Assembly: GCA_018648325.1 (NCBI GenBank)
Contig: JABGRK010000017.1
Location: 186,001-250,000 of the forward strand
Length of the DNA stretch: 64,000 bases
Direction: 5' to 3'
From: Chloroflexota bacterium
Lineage (GTDB): Bacteria > Chloroflexota > Dehalococcoidia > JABGRK01
Part shown: piece by piece, positions 17,390 to 31,706 of the stretch
How the letters are laid out: each line of letters starts with the position of its first letter
Position numbering within the stretch: the first letter of the stretch is position 1
Program-made: the position numbers and the translations under genes
Notes under the pieces: model-generated
What the model saw: only the letters and a program-made list of their open reading frames with translations
Told to the model about the DNA's origin: nothing
Database searches by the model: none

Positions 17390-19192
17390 ATGTACAAAGG
17401 CGTAATGGGTAAAATACTATTTGTTAATTTAACTACGGGCGAGATAAATGTTGAGGAGCCCGATGAGCGGACATACCGCGATTACCTGGGCGGATATGGC
17501 TTGGGTGCAAGGGTACTTTTTTCCAAGCAAAAAAGCGGAGTTGATCCGCTGGGGCCGGATAATACCTTGGGATTTGTTACCGGCGTTCTTACCGGAACAC
17601 CTGCTTTGCTGGGTAACAGGTATATCGTGGTGGCCAAGTCGCCTCTTACCGGTGGATGGGGAGATGCCAACTCCGGTGGTGATTTCGGGCCATACCTCAA
17701 GTTTGCCGGATACGATGCGGTCTTTTTTACCGGCACGTCGGCAAAACCTGTATATCTGCATATAAACGAGGGCGAGGCCCTTCTCAAAGATGCCTCAGCT
17801 TTATGGGGCAAGGACGCTGAGCAGACCGATGACATACTAAAAGACGAGCTTGGCAAGGATGTAAGGATTGCCTGCATCGGGCCGTCGGGAGAAAAACTGG
17901 CTCGCCTTGCATGCATTATGAACGATAAAGGTCGTGCTGCCGGACGCTGTGGCCTTGGTGCGGTGATGGGATCGAAAAACCTGAAGGCTATAGCCGTATA
18001 CGGCACAAAAGCAGTGCCACTGGCAGACGACGTAAAGGTCAAAGCGGTGAAAAAAGAACAGCAGACCACTCTTCTGGAGAGCAGGTTTGTGGGAATGCTG
18101 CAAAAGGGCGGCGGAACATCCGGGTTTACCGCCGGTATGACAGGTCAGGGTGAGGCACCGATTAAGAACTGGGGCGGTAATCCGACTGATATGCCCGATG
18201 TAAGTACATTTGCCGCTGATAAGATACTTGAGCTTCGTGAGAAGAAATACTCCTGCTGGCGCTGCCCCATAGGTTGCGGCGGTATTATGAAGGCGGGGAC
18301 TGAGTATAGCTACCCGGCCGGAGCACATAAACCTGAATATGAGACTGAGGCTGCCTTCGGTGGTTTGTGTCTGAACAATAACCTTGAGTCTGTAATTATG
18401 GCCGGGCATATCTGCAATGTTTACGGACTGGACACGATATCGGCAGGAGGAACCATTGCCTTTGCCATCGAGTGCTACGAGAACGGCATTATTACTAAAA
18501 AAGACACCGGTGGTATCGAGCTGACATGGGGTAACCATAAAGCGATTGTCGAAATGACCGAAAAGATGGCCAAACGCGAGGGATTTGGGGACATTCTGGC
18601 TGACGGAGTCAAGGCAGCAGCCGAAAAGATTGGCAAGGGTTCCGAGAAGTATGCAATGCATGTTGGTGGCGAGGAACCGGCCATGCATGATCCCAAAAAC
18701 TCACCACGGTTTGCTTCCGGGTATGCCATTGATGCTGCTCCGGGTCGTCATACTCAGGGCGGTGCTAATGAGATCGAGGGAGATATGCAGAAGGCCAAGA
18801 ATACTTATTGTCAGGCCTACAACGCGACGGGCGTGTGCATGTGGGCGGCAGGTATGATGGGTGAGAATACGGTTGCCGAGATGCTTAGCGCGGTTACCGG
18901 TGTGGAATACAGTGTAGAGAAATTGCTTGAGGCTGGAGAGCGCATATCCAACATACGTCAGGCCTTTAATGTCCGCGAGGGCATCAATCCCATGGAGCGC
19001 AACTTCCCGGGCAGGATATTTGGGCAGCCACCGCTTTCCGAGGGGCCGACGGCGGGCAAGAGCGTTGATGTTAAACCGCGTGCCGTAGAGTATTTTAAAG
19101 CGATGGACTGGGACGAAAATACTGGCAAACCAAGTAAAGCAAAACTGATTGAGATGGGCATGGAAGACGTAGCATCTGAACTCTGGGGATAG
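17390..19192 (+). CDS. aor: aldehyde:ferredoxin oxidoreductase (tungsten)
   Basis: YKGVMGKILFVNLTTGEINVEEPDERTYRDYLGGYGLGARVLF...GGDFGPYLKFAGYDAV...CWRCPIGCGG. Confidence 0.92.
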   Translation: MYKGVMGKILFVNLTTGEINVEEPDERTYRDYLGGYGLGARVLFSKQKSGVDPLGPDNTLGFVTGVLTGTPALLGNRYIVVAKSPLTGGWGDANSGGDFGPYLKFAGYDAVFFTGTSAKPVYLHINEGEALLKDASALWGKDAEQTDDILKDELGKDVRIACIGPSGEKLARLACIMNDKGRAAGRCGLGAVMGSKNLKAIAVYGTKAVPLADDVKVKAVKKEQQTTLLESRFVGMLQKGGGTSGFTAGMTGQGEAPIKNWGGNPTDMPDVSTFAADKILELREKKYSCWRCPIGCGGIMKAGTEYSYPAGAHKPEYETEAAFGGLCLNNNLESVIMAGHICNVYGLDTISAGGTIAFAIECYENGIITKKDTGGIELTWGNHKAIVEMTEKMAKREGFGDILADGVKAAAEKIGKGSEKYAMHVGGEEPAMHDPKNSPRFASGYAIDAAPGRHTQGGANEIEGDMQKAKNTYCQAYNATGVCMWAAGMMGENTVAEMLSAVTGVEYSVEKLLEAGERISNIRQAFNVREGINPMERNFPGRIFGQPPLSEGPTAGKSVDVKPRAVEYFKAMDWDENTGKPSKAKLIEMGMEDVASELWG

Positions 19193-19197
19193 TATAA

Positions 19198-19773
19198 ATG
19201 GAAGTTCTGGCAATTTCCGGCACTCCGAGGCCGGGTGGTAATACAGAATTATTGATTGAGGCAGCGCTTGAGCCTTTCAAGGAGAAAAGTTGGGAGGTTA
19301 CGCGCTTCCTTTTGAGCACGCGCACTGTTGCACCTTGTGATGGCTGCGACATATGTTTGCAGACAGACGAGTGCGTTATTAGAGACGATATGGATTTGTT
19401 GTATGAAAAGTTTGCCAGTTGCGACGCGATCATAATTGCATCGCCGGTATACTACAGAAACGTTTCTGCTCAGCTAAAGGCTGTTTTTGACAGGCATCAT
19501 GCGTTGGTCAGGAGCAAGCCGCTAACCGGAAAACCCGGAGGAGCGATAGTGGTGGGTGGTGGTACCAACGGGGGCCAGAGCCTGGCTTTGATGATAATCT
19601 ACAACTTCTTTCTTTCGGCAGGAGCGCTTGCTGTTCCCGGGGCTCGTAACGGGGTATCGGTTGTTGCCGACAAGCCCGGCGATGTACTTGCGCAGCCGGA
19701 TCGACTGAAGCAGGCCAGGATACTGGGAGAAAACGTACTCAAGTATGCTACGCTTTTGAGGTCGGATCAGTAA
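19198..19773 (+). CDS. NADPH-dependent FMN reductase / iron-sulfur flavoprotein family
   Basis: VLAISGTPRPGGNTELLIEAAL...CDGCDICLQTDECVIRDDMDLLYEKFASCDAIIIASPVYYRNVSAQLKAVFDR. Confidence 0.88.
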   Translation: MEVLAISGTPRPGGNTELLIEAALEPFKEKSWEVTRFLLSTRTVAPCDGCDICLQTDECVIRDDMDLLYEKFASCDAIIIASPVYYRNVSAQLKAVFDRHHALVRSKPLTGKPGGAIVVGGGTNGGQSLALMIIYNFFLSAGALAVPGARNGVSVVADKPGDVLAQPDRLKQARILGENVLKYATLLRSDQ

Positions 19774-19795
19774 GAATATACAGGGGGAGCAAATT

Positions 19796-20176
19796 ATGCT
19801 GAAGTATGAAATTGATCATATTCATTTGACCAGTCCCGATCCTGCAAAAACGGCCGGTTTCTATGAAAAACTTCTGGGTGCCAAAATCATGGGTGAGGGC
19901 GTAATGCCTGATGGCCGCAAGAACGTTAACATTGATATAAATGGTTTGATAATCCGAATCACTGAACTGTCATCCTCAACCGGTGACTCCGAGCAGGAGA
20001 GCAATGGGCTAAACCACATTGGTTTTAGAACTGATGATATAGAGGGCTCTATGGCTGAGCTTAAGGCAGAGGGTGCTATGGTTGTTAAGGATATAGGACC
20101 GATGCGCGCCGGTAAGATGAGCTTTTTTATGGCACCGGACAATGTGCTGGTTGAGCTTATTGAGCCGGGCAAGTAA
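19796..20176 (+). CDS. VOC-family (glyoxalase/epimerase-like) protein
   Basis: EIDHIHLTSPDPAKTAGFYEKLLGAK...LNHIGFRTDDIEGSMAELKAEG...FFMAPDNVLVELIEP. Confidence 0.85.
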   Translation: MLKYEIDHIHLTSPDPAKTAGFYEKLLGAKIMGEGVMPDGRKNVNIDINGLIIRITELSSSTGDSEQESNGLNHIGFRTDDIEGSMAELKAEGAMVVKDIGPMRAGKMSFFMAPDNVLVELIEPGK

Positions 20177-20217
20177 AAGGTTTTCGTTGTTGAAACAAGA
20201 GAGTTAGGGGTAGGGCT

Positions 20218-21453
20218 ATGCAGACCGTAAAGCTGCCACAATTGGCATGGTATGGGCCAAAGGAACTGGAACTTACTTTTCCTGATAGTTGGGATATTAA
20301 GATATGCAATATCGCCGGGCATGACCGCGTGGCACTTGATGCTGATCAGATAAAGCAGGCTGTTACTGATCCCATAAGCATGGCTCCTTTAAGGGAACTG
20401 GCTAAGGGCAAAAAGGACGTGGTCATCATATTCGATGATCTGACGCGTGGTACCAGGACTGCCAAAATCATTCCTTTCCTGCTTGAGGAACTTGCCTTAG
20501 CTGGTATACCTGATGATCACATCAGGTTTATGTCTGCGCTGGGTGCGCACGCTCCGCTTAGCCGCATTGACCTTGCCAAGAAAGTGGGCGAGGATGTTAT
20601 TGCCCGCTACGCCGTTTATAATCATAACGCTTTTGATAATTGTGTCCACGTGGGTACCACCAGCGCCGGTACTGATGTTCGCATAAATGGCGAGGTTATG
20701 GCGTGTGATCTGAAGATAGCCATTGGGTCGGTGGCACCGCATCCGTTTGCCGTGTTTAGTGGTGGCGGCAAGATTATTTTGCCCGGCGTAGCATCGATAG
20801 ATACGATAATGGCCAATCATATCAGGCCCCTCACCGAGGAACACAGAGCAAACTATGAAACAAATCCTAGGCGTAAGGATATAGAGGAGGCAGCATCGTT
20901 TGTAAAACTGGATATGCTGCTGCAGAGTGTGGTTAACAGTTGGGGCGAGACGGTATCACTTCATGCCGGGGCTCCGCAACCGGTTCGAGAAGCAGCGGTA
21001 AAAGAGGCAAAAACTCACTTCTTGGCTCCCAAGTGCTCTGACAGTGACATAGTGATATCCAATGCCTACATCAAGGCCAGTGAATCCAATGTTGTACTCA
21101 AAAACGGTTTTGCTTCGGTAGCTGACAGCGGCGGTGACATGGTTATGATTGCCAACGCACCGGGAGGACAGGTCCCACATTACCTGATAGGTCACTGGGG
21201 TAAGAATAACGAGGGCGATAGCAGGCACTATAAGCTTAAGCGTCCGCCTATGGAGATTCCTGCCCACATCAATCATTTAATCAGGTACAGCGAGTATCCG
21301 GATGTGGTGAGCATGGATTTTGCCGCAGGGTCGAAAAAGGCTGTGCCTGCAAGCACCTGGGATGACGTTTTAACACTGCTTAAGGCAGGGCATCCTGATG
21401 GGGCAAAGGTGGCGGTTTATCCCAACGCTGATGTCATGTACTTTAGCCCTTAA
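20218..21453 (+). CDS. nickel-dependent lactate racemase-like (LarA/DUF2088) protein
   Basis: VVIIFDDLTRGTRTAKIIPFLLEEL, FMSALGAHAPLS, GSVAPHPFAVFSGGGKIILPGVASIDTIMANH. Confidence 0.85.
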   Translation: MQTVKLPQLAWYGPKELELTFPDSWDIKICNIAGHDRVALDADQIKQAVTDPISMAPLRELAKGKKDVVIIFDDLTRGTRTAKIIPFLLEELALAGIPDDHIRFMSALGAHAPLSRIDLAKKVGEDVIARYAVYNHNAFDNCVHVGTTSAGTDVRINGEVMACDLKIAIGSVAPHPFAVFSGGGKIILPGVASIDTIMANHIRPLTEEHRANYETNPRRKDIEEAASFVKLDMLLQSVVNSWGETVSLHAGAPQPVREAAVKEAKTHFLAPKCSDSDIVISNAYIKASESNVVLKNGFASVADSGGDMVMIANAPGGQVPHYLIGHWGKNNEGDSRHYKLKRPPMEIPAHINHLIRYSEYPDVVSMDFAAGSKKAVPASTWDDVLTLLKAGHPDGAKVAVYPNADVMYFSP

Positions 21454-22124
21454 GTCCACAGGGCGGGGTTCTGTTTCTTGCTCAGGTTTTGAAGGCCTTT
21501 TTGCGTATCGCTTGCTATGCGTTCCTTGTCGCTGTTTTTCAGGCGGTATTTAAACAGCCAATAGGTAAACTCATCGGAATCACCCACAGCATCAACATTC
21601 TTTTTTTCTACTATAGCGCTGTCTTCAAAAAACTTATCGAGCAGTAGTTCTACTGTTTTACCATAGATGCGCCGATGTACGCCCTCAAACTCGCGCGGAT
21701 CCTGACAACAGGGGTACATTCCCAGTTCTTTATTCACCTGTTTTTGAACGGCCCAAAGTAGCGCTCTCTCTATTCTTACGCCGTAGAAGTAGTTGAGGTG
21801 TGCTTTGTGCTTTGTTTCGCCGATAAGATCTTTGACCTCATCCTGCGTAATCTGCATTGGTAACTGGTTGTTTTTGATAAAGGCGCTTTTCTCGTTTGCC
21901 GGGATCAGGCCATCGGCAGACATTAATAGGCGCTTGGCCAGCAGTAGCAGATCAAAGGCCTCGCCACCTATAAGATAGTGATAATGTTTGCCGTTTACGC
22001 GCTCTTCTTCCAGTTCCCATAGCTCAATGGCTTCCAGCATGGCTACGTACCAGTGTGTGCCATCAGTAATTGCCTGCCTGAGATGGATAAGTGCTTCGTT
22101 GCTTTCCTGAAGTTGGTTATTCAA
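21450..22124 (-). CDS. conserved hypothetical protein
   Basis: 224 aa ORF with coherent coding character filling the gap; no family recognised. Confidence 0.6.
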   Translation of the reverse strand: MNNQLQESNEALIHLRQAITDGTHWYVAMLEAIELWELEEERVNGKHYHYLIGGEAFDLLLLAKRLLMSADGLIPANEKSAFIKNNQLPMQITQDEVKDLIGETKHKAHLNYFYGVRIERALLWAVQKQVNKELGMYPCCQDPREFEGVHRRIYGKTVELLLDKFFEDSAIVEKKNVDAVGDSDEFTYWLFKYRLKNSDKERIASDTQKGLQNLSKKQNPALWT

Positions 22125-22285
22125 GTGGTGTCCTTTTTAATAAGCCTTACTTTATTTTAACACGGATTGAGGATTGAGACATAGATTGTTGAGATCAAAG
22201 TGTTGCAAAGCAGCGACATATTTTTGTACACGGGTCCTATTTTTAGGAAGCGGGGCCGAATAATAGAGGGTATGACTAAAAGATC

Positions 22286-24886
<2,601 letters not shown>

Positions 24887-24892
24887 AAGCGT

Positions 24893-25834
24893 TTATTCAA
24901 ACATCGCTCCTATAGACATTCCAGTGTGGATTCGCTTGATTGCTTCTGCAACAAGTGGTGCGATGGGCAAAACGGTGATCTTGTCGATTCGTTTGTTCTC
25001 AGGCACGGGTACGGTGTCCGTTACTACGATGCCCTTGGCGTCGCTTTCTTTGAGTCTGTCGATGGCTGGTCCTGAAAATATGGGGTGTGTGGCACCTACA
25101 TAGACTTCTGATGCGCCGTTTTCCTTGAGCATTTGAATTGCGCTGACTATAGAGCCGCCGGTGGCGATTTCATCGTCCACAAGCAGTGCCCGCTTGCCTT
25201 TAACATCACCAATAAGGTTGAGCGTTTGAGACTTATCTTTGTTGCCCATACGCCTTTTTTCTATGATCGCCAAGGGCGTTTGAAGCTTGGCGGCGAAATC
25301 TCTGGCTTGTTTGGTGAATCCCACATCTGTGGCTACCGTCACCAGGTTGTTTTCATAGTTTTCCTTGAAGTGGCGGCTTAAAATAGAAAGTGCTGTTAAC
25401 TCATCAACAGGTATATTGAAAAATCCCTGTATTTGCTCTGAGTGCAGGTCCATTGTAAGAACCCGATTCGCGCCTGCCGTGGTTACTAGGTCGGCAACCA
25501 GCCTGGCGGTAATGGGTACTCTTGGCTGGTCCTTTTTATCGGTACGCCCGTATCCGTAGTAAGGCATTACCGCGGTAATGCGTGCCGCCGAAGCGCGCTT
25601 TAGGGCATCGATCATAATGAGCAGTTCCATCAGGTTATCATTTACTGGAGAACAGATGGGCTGGATAACAAAGACATCTCTTTCACGCACATTATCCAGA
25701 ATACGAACAAAGGTGTTATCGTTGGCGAACTTGAATACCTCGGCTTTTCCAAGGGGGATTTCTAAACTATCGCATATCTGCTGAGCCAAGGCGGGGTGTG
25801 CATTTCCGGTAAATACCTTTAACTCATCTAACAA
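24893..25834 (-). CDS. prs: ribose-phosphate pyrophosphokinase
   Basis: FVIQPICSPVNDNLMELLIMIDALKRASAARITAVMPYYGYGRTDKKDQPRVPITA. Confidence 0.96.
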   Translation of the reverse strand: MLDELKVFTGNAHPALAQQICDSLEIPLGKAEVFKFANDNTFVRILDNVRERDVFVIQPICSPVNDNLMELLIMIDALKRASAARITAVMPYYGYGRTDKKDQPRVPITARLVADLVTTAGANRVLTMDLHSEQIQGFFNIPVDELTALSILSRHFKENYENNLVTVATDVGFTKQARDFAAKLQTPLAIIEKRRMGNKDKSQTLNLIGDVKGKRALLVDDEIATGGSIVSAIQMLKENGASEVYVGATHPIFSGPAIDRLKESDAKGIVVTDTVPVPENKRIDKITVLPIAPLVAEAIKRIHTGMSIGAMFE

Positions 25835-25929
25835 CTCTCATCCTCCTTGGTGCCTATTTTAATGCTCTTTATCGTATATTTTTTAAGCAGCGATTTATTT
25901 GATTACCGATAGTAACTATATCACATAAA

Positions 25930-26691
25930 TTACTCTTCAATCAATTGTTCTTGCTGTTTCCCCAATTCTTTTTGGGACGGGTCTACATTGTAGAAACTTC
26001 GATCCAGCAGCAGGCGGCTTAACACTATTTTAGTTTTGCTTTTCCCCGTTGAGAAATCTTTTTTGACATCGGCGGTAGCACGTCTTAGCAACACAAGGAC
26101 GAACATGGCTGTCGCTACAAGCGTTGTAGCTAGCGGATGGCCAAACCATGTACTAAATAGCGAGGTGGTAACAAACGGCAGCAGGCCGAAACCTATGCAC
26201 ATGCCTATGGGCAGGCTGTTGCTGGGCGGTCCGCCGAAGGTTAGTCTTTCCCGCGTGGTTTGCCCTTTTTTGAGCAGCCTTGGTATTGTTCTGGTAAACG
26301 CGCCGATAGCAATGACTATGACCATGGCTGCCGCTCCCCTTGGCGCCAGAGCAAGGGCCATACCGATTCCCGTAGTGTTGCCTTTTTCTCCATCAAACTT
26401 GTTGAAAATTGACCACATCTGGCCTGTAACTACGGACAGACCTGCTAAGGCGGCGATAACCGTGTTCATGCCCGTTAGGTTGGCAATTATGATAGGGATG
26501 AATCCTTTTGTTATGTCTCCAACTGCGCCTATAATGCCCAGCGCAGGACCAACCTTGCGAAACAGGGCAATGTGCATATCGTATTCGCCGCTTAAGTTCA
26601 CACCTTTAAGTTTAGCCAATAGATATTGTAGCGGTATTCCGCCCAGAAAATACGATCCGACAATGAGTAAAATGCTAGCCCAAGTCCACAT
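25930..26691 (-). CDS. PlsY-like glycerol-3-phosphate acyltransferase family membrane protein
   Basis: YFLGGIPLQYLLAKLKGVNL...KVGPALGIIGAVGDITKGFIPIIIAN...FDGEKGNTTGIGMALALAP. Confidence 0.75.
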   Translation of the reverse strand: MWTWASILLIVGSYFLGGIPLQYLLAKLKGVNLSGEYDMHIALFRKVGPALGIIGAVGDITKGFIPIIIANLTGMNTVIAALAGLSVVTGQMWSIFNKFDGEKGNTTGIGMALALAPRGAAAMVIVIAIGAFTRTIPRLLKKGQTTRERLTFGGPPSNSLPIGMCIGFGLLPFVTTSLFSTWFGHPLATTLVATAMFVLVLLRRATADVKKDFSTGKSKTKIVLSRLLLDRSFYNVDPSQKELGKQQEQLIEE

Positions 26692-26753
26692 TTTTTTTAA
26701 ATAATCCCTTTAGTGTTTTAATCTGGTGTGTTGCTTTGGAGGCTTTATAAGGG

Positions 26754-27476
26754 TTAGTCCGTTTTGGGCAGAAGTCCGCTAACCCTATCCCATATTATCT
26801 GTTCTATTTCTTTTTTGGATTTGGTTGCATCCACAACCAGCCATCTGCCGGGATCTTGGTCGGCTTGTGCCAGATAACCTTTTCGGATGCGTTTGTGGAA
26901 TGATACTTCTTTATCATCGAAGTGGTCTTTGTGGCTGTCTGCGCGCTTTCTCTTCAGTCCCTCTTCCGGCTCTATATCAAGCAGCACCACCAGGTCCGGC
27001 TGGATGCCTCTGGTGGCTATTTTGTTGGCTTGATTGATTAGTTCGACATCCATGTCACGGCCATATCCCTGATAGGCCACTGTTGAGTAGATATATCTGT
27101 CGCAGATGACGATGGCGCCGGTGTTTTTCGACAGGTGGGGTTGGATCACCTCGTCGATAATCTGCGCCCGGGCCAGCACGAAAAAAAGCAGTTCGGCACG
27201 GGGAGCGGAGGTTTGCAGTATGACATCAGGCAATGCGTGATCGGCCAGCGATGGTTCAAGCATCATGAGCTGGGGAAAGTTTTCCTTGAGTACGGGCTGG
27301 CCCAGATCAGGGTGACGGAGTACTCGCCGCAGCAGTTGTCCAAACAGAGTATCGCCGGGTTCCTGCGTGTGCAGCACCTGATACTTGCCAGTTTTTTTGA
27401 GCCGTTCGGAAAGAGCCTTGCTTTGAACGGTCTTGCCGCTGCCGTCTCCGCCCTCAAAGACTATGAATAAGCTCAA
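26754..27476 (-). CDS. tmk: thymidylate kinase
   Basis: LFIVFEGGDGSGKTVQSKALSERL...CDRYIYSTVAYQGYGR. Confidence 0.92.
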   Translation of the reverse strand: MSLFIVFEGGDGSGKTVQSKALSERLKKTGKYQVLHTQEPGDTLFGQLLRRVLRHPDLGQPVLKENFPQLMMLEPSLADHALPDVILQTSAPRAELLFFVLARAQIIDEVIQPHLSKNTGAIVICDRYIYSTVAYQGYGRDMDVELINQANKIATRGIQPDLVVLLDIEPEEGLKRKRADSHKDHFDDKEVSFHKRIRKGYLAQADQDPGRWLVVDATKSKKEIEQIIWDRVSGLLPKTD

Positions 27477-27505
27477 ATGCCACTCCTTTTATCGCATGCT
27501 TTTAA

Positions 27506-29002
<1,497 letters not shown>

Positions 29003-29044
29003 ACAGTAGTCAATCCAGTTGTATTTTAAGCTAATGTAGCACGA

Positions 29045-29626
29045 TTAGCGACGATTAACAATATCCAGAAAATATTTGTGCAACCTTGAGTCACGCGTAA
29101 GTTCGGGGTGGAAGGCCAGCGTCAGGATATTTCCATCACGCGCAGCCACGATGGTGCCGTCCGGCAATTTGACCAGCACTTCAACGTTTGATCCGGCGCT
29201 TTCAATACGGGGTGCACGGATGAAAATGGCGTGGTACGGCTTTTTGCCTATAGCGGGAATATCCAGATCGATTTCAAAACTGTCCACCTGCCGTCCGAAG
29301 GCGTTTCTCTTTACCTCTATATCCATAAGGCCGGTGGGTAGCTTGCCGTTTGTATCTACTTTATTTGCCAGCAGTATCATGCCGGCGCAGGTACCCATAA
29401 TGGGCAGACCGGATTGCCCCAGACTCTTGATTTTATCTGCCAGTTCGTAGCTTGCCATCAGCTTTGTGATGGTAGTGCTCTCACCGCCGGGTATTATCAG
29501 TCCGTCAATCCCGTCCAGTTCATCGGGCAGGCGAACTTCACTTGTTTCAACCCCCAACTTTTTGAGGATCGAGATATGTTCGGCAAAAGCGCCTTGCAGG
29601 GCTAGAACTCCGATTTTCTTTGTCAC
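29045..29626 (-). CDS. pdxT: pyridoxal 5'-phosphate synthase glutaminase subunit
   Basis: IGVLALQGAFAEHISILKKLGVE...LIIPGGESTTI...GTCAGMILLA. Confidence 0.95.
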   Translation of the reverse strand: MTKKIGVLALQGAFAEHISILKKLGVETSEVRLPDELDGIDGLIIPGGESTTITKLMASYELADKIKSLGQSGLPIMGTCAGMILLANKVDTNGKLPTGLMDIEVKRNAFGRQVDSFEIDLDIPAIGKKPYHAIFIRAPRIESAGSNVEVLVKLPDGTIVAARDGNILTLAFHPELTRDSRLHKYFLDIVNRR

Positions 29627-29647
29627 GTCAGTTGTCCTTAAAATAAA

Positions 29648-29671
29648 AGGGGTATCCTAAAAGATACCCCT
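29648..29671 (-). terminator. Rho-independent terminator-like hairpin between pdxS and pdxT
   Basis: AGGGGTATC-ctaaaa-GATACCCCT with TTTTATTTT downstream on minus strand. Confidence 0.7.
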
Positions 29672-29701
29672 CATTATACAAGATTTAAACCAGTATTTTT
29701 A

Positions 29702-30592
29702 CTACCAGCCCCTTTTTGCCAGTAGTTCCTCGGCGGGTATTTCGCTCATCTCTAGACCCGGCATGGCTGCACCCAGTCCTTTGGAGACCTCGGCGAGTAT
29801 GGCGGGATCGTTGTAATGCGTAACCGCCTTGACGATCGACTTGGCGAAAGCCGATGGGTTGGAAGATTTGAATATACCTGAGCCGACAAAGACGCCGTCT
29901 GCGCCCAGCTGCATCATCAGTGCGGCGTCGGCGGGGGTGGCAACGCCACCTGCGGCGAAGTTGACCACCGGCATTTTACCCGTTCTGCTTATCTTTTTGA
30001 GTAGCTCGTAAGGGGCACCCAGTTCCTTGGCCTCAGCCATTAGCTCCTCTGCGGGCATATTCTTTAACTTGCGAATCTCATCCATAACGGTGCGCATGTG
30101 CCGTACCGCTTCAACGATGTTGCCGGTACCGGCCTCGCCTTTGGTTCTGATCATGGCTGCGCCCTCGCCGATACGGCGTAAGGCCTCACCCAGGTTTCTG
30201 CATCCGCAGACGAACGGCACGCCGAAATCGTTTTTGTTGACGTGATGGCTCTCATCTGCCGGGGTTAACACCTCGGATTCATCTATATAGTCAACACCCA
30301 GCGCTTCAAGCAACTGCGCTTCCACGAAATGCCCGATGCGGCACTTGGCCATTACTGGAATGGAAACACAATCGATAATCGCTGTAATAATGTTTGGGTC
30401 GGACATGCGGGCTACGCCTCCTGTGGCGCGTATATCGGAAGGTACTCTCTCCAGTGCCATAACGGCGCAGGCACCGGCGTCCTCTGCTATTTTAGCGTGT
30501 TCCGGCGTTACTACGTCCATTATCACGCCGCCTTTTAGCATCTGGGCAAGCCCTGCCTTAACTGTGAAAGTCCCTGTATCCTTTTTCGACAT
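29702..30592 (-). CDS. pdxS: pyridoxal 5'-phosphate synthase subunit PdxS
   Basis: [53 protein letters not shown]. Confidence 0.97.
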   Translation of the reverse strand: MSKKDTGTFTVKAGLAQMLKGGVIMDVVTPEHAKIAEDAGACAVMALERVPSDIRATGGVARMSDPNIITAIIDCVSIPVMAKCRIGHFVEAQLLEALGVDYIDESEVLTPADESHHVNKNDFGVPFVCGCRNLGEALRRIGEGAAMIRTKGEAGTGNIVEAVRHMRTVMDEIRKLKNMPAEELMAEAKELGAPYELLKKISRTGKMPVVNFAAGGVATPADAALMMQLGADGVFVGSGIFKSSNPSAFAKSIVKAVTHYNDPAILAEVSKGLGAAMPGLEMSEIPAEELLAKRGW

Positions 30593-30751
30593 ATCTCTAT
30601 TCTCCTCCTACTTCTCCCTCAACCCTCCCATTTTACTATTGCATATGCCATTTATCAAGGCCCTGCATACGTGCTAGACTTGTTTTTCTACCTAAAGCTC
30701 ATTATACTAACTAAAAAGAAAATTTGAGTAAAGGTAGGATTTGTTTTTTAA

Positions 30752-31675
30752 ATGGCTGATTTAGCCTTTTTTGGCGGCAAAATAGTTCCTATTTCAGAGG
30801 CGAAGATAAGCGTTAAAACGCATGCACTGCATTACGGTACTTCGGCCTTTGAGGGGATTCGTGTGAACTGGCGAGACGATGAGAAAAAGTTCTATATCTT
30901 CCAATTAGAGGAACATTTCAAACGCCTTCTTAGAAGCTGCAACATCCTGAGAATGGACTTGCCGTATACCATCGACCAGATGTGCAAGATAAGCATAGAA
31001 CTGGTCCAGAGGTGCGGACATGAGGAAGACATTTATATACGTCCGCTGGCCTACAAGAGTACCGAAGCGGTTGGTGTAAAGCTGCACGACCTTGATTGCG
31101 ATCTAACCATGTTTGTAATACCATTTGGCCCTTATATAGATTTAGAAAAGGGCATAAAGTGCGGTACTTCATCGTGGCGCAAGATAAACGGCGACCAGAT
31201 GCCAAATCAGGCCAAGATAGCAGGTCCTTACATAAACCATGCTTTGTCCAAGACCCAAGCCATAGGCAACGGTTTTGACGAGGCCATACTGCTTACTCAA
31301 AAAGGGTATGTTTCAGAGGGCAGTGGTGAGAACATATTCATCGTCAAGGATGGACAGATAATAACTCCGCCTCCTTCAGACAATATACTTGTTGGCATAA
31401 CGCGCAACAGCGTAATGGAGCTGGCCAAAAACGAATTTGGGCTTGATACCATAGAGCGCTCGATAGACTTCAGCGAGCTTTATGTGGCAGACGAGTGCTT
31501 TATGACCGGCACAGCGGCTCACGTGGCACCGGTCATTGAGATTGATCGTCGTGCAGTGGGCGATGGCAGTATCGGGCCGATAACCAAGAAGCTGCAAAAG
31601 CTCTATTTTGATGTGGAGCAGGGCAGGAACGAAAAGTACATGCATTGGTGTACGGCGGTAACTCCTAAAAAGTAA
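30752..31675 (+). CDS. ilvE: branched-chain amino acid aminotransferase
   Basis: ALHYGTSAFEGIRVNWRDDEKKFYIFQLEEHFKRLLRSCNILRMDLPYT...SEGSGENIFIVKDGQIITPP. Confidence 0.93.
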   Translation: MADLAFFGGKIVPISEAKISVKTHALHYGTSAFEGIRVNWRDDEKKFYIFQLEEHFKRLLRSCNILRMDLPYTIDQMCKISIELVQRCGHEEDIYIRPLAYKSTEAVGVKLHDLDCDLTMFVIPFGPYIDLEKGIKCGTSSWRKINGDQMPNQAKIAGPYINHALSKTQAIGNGFDEAILLTQKGYVSEGSGENIFIVKDGQIITPPPSDNILVGITRNSVMELAKNEFGLDTIERSIDFSELYVADECFMTGTAAHVAPVIEIDRRAVGDGSIGPITKKLQKLYFDVEQGRNEKYMHWCTAVTPKK

Positions 31676-31706
31676 ACATTGTGTTTTTTAAAAATAAGGA
31701 AGTTGT

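Noticed and set aside
17837-18688. 283-aa minus-strand ORF opposite aor
   Set aside because: Shadow ORF; plus-strand AOR is unambiguous
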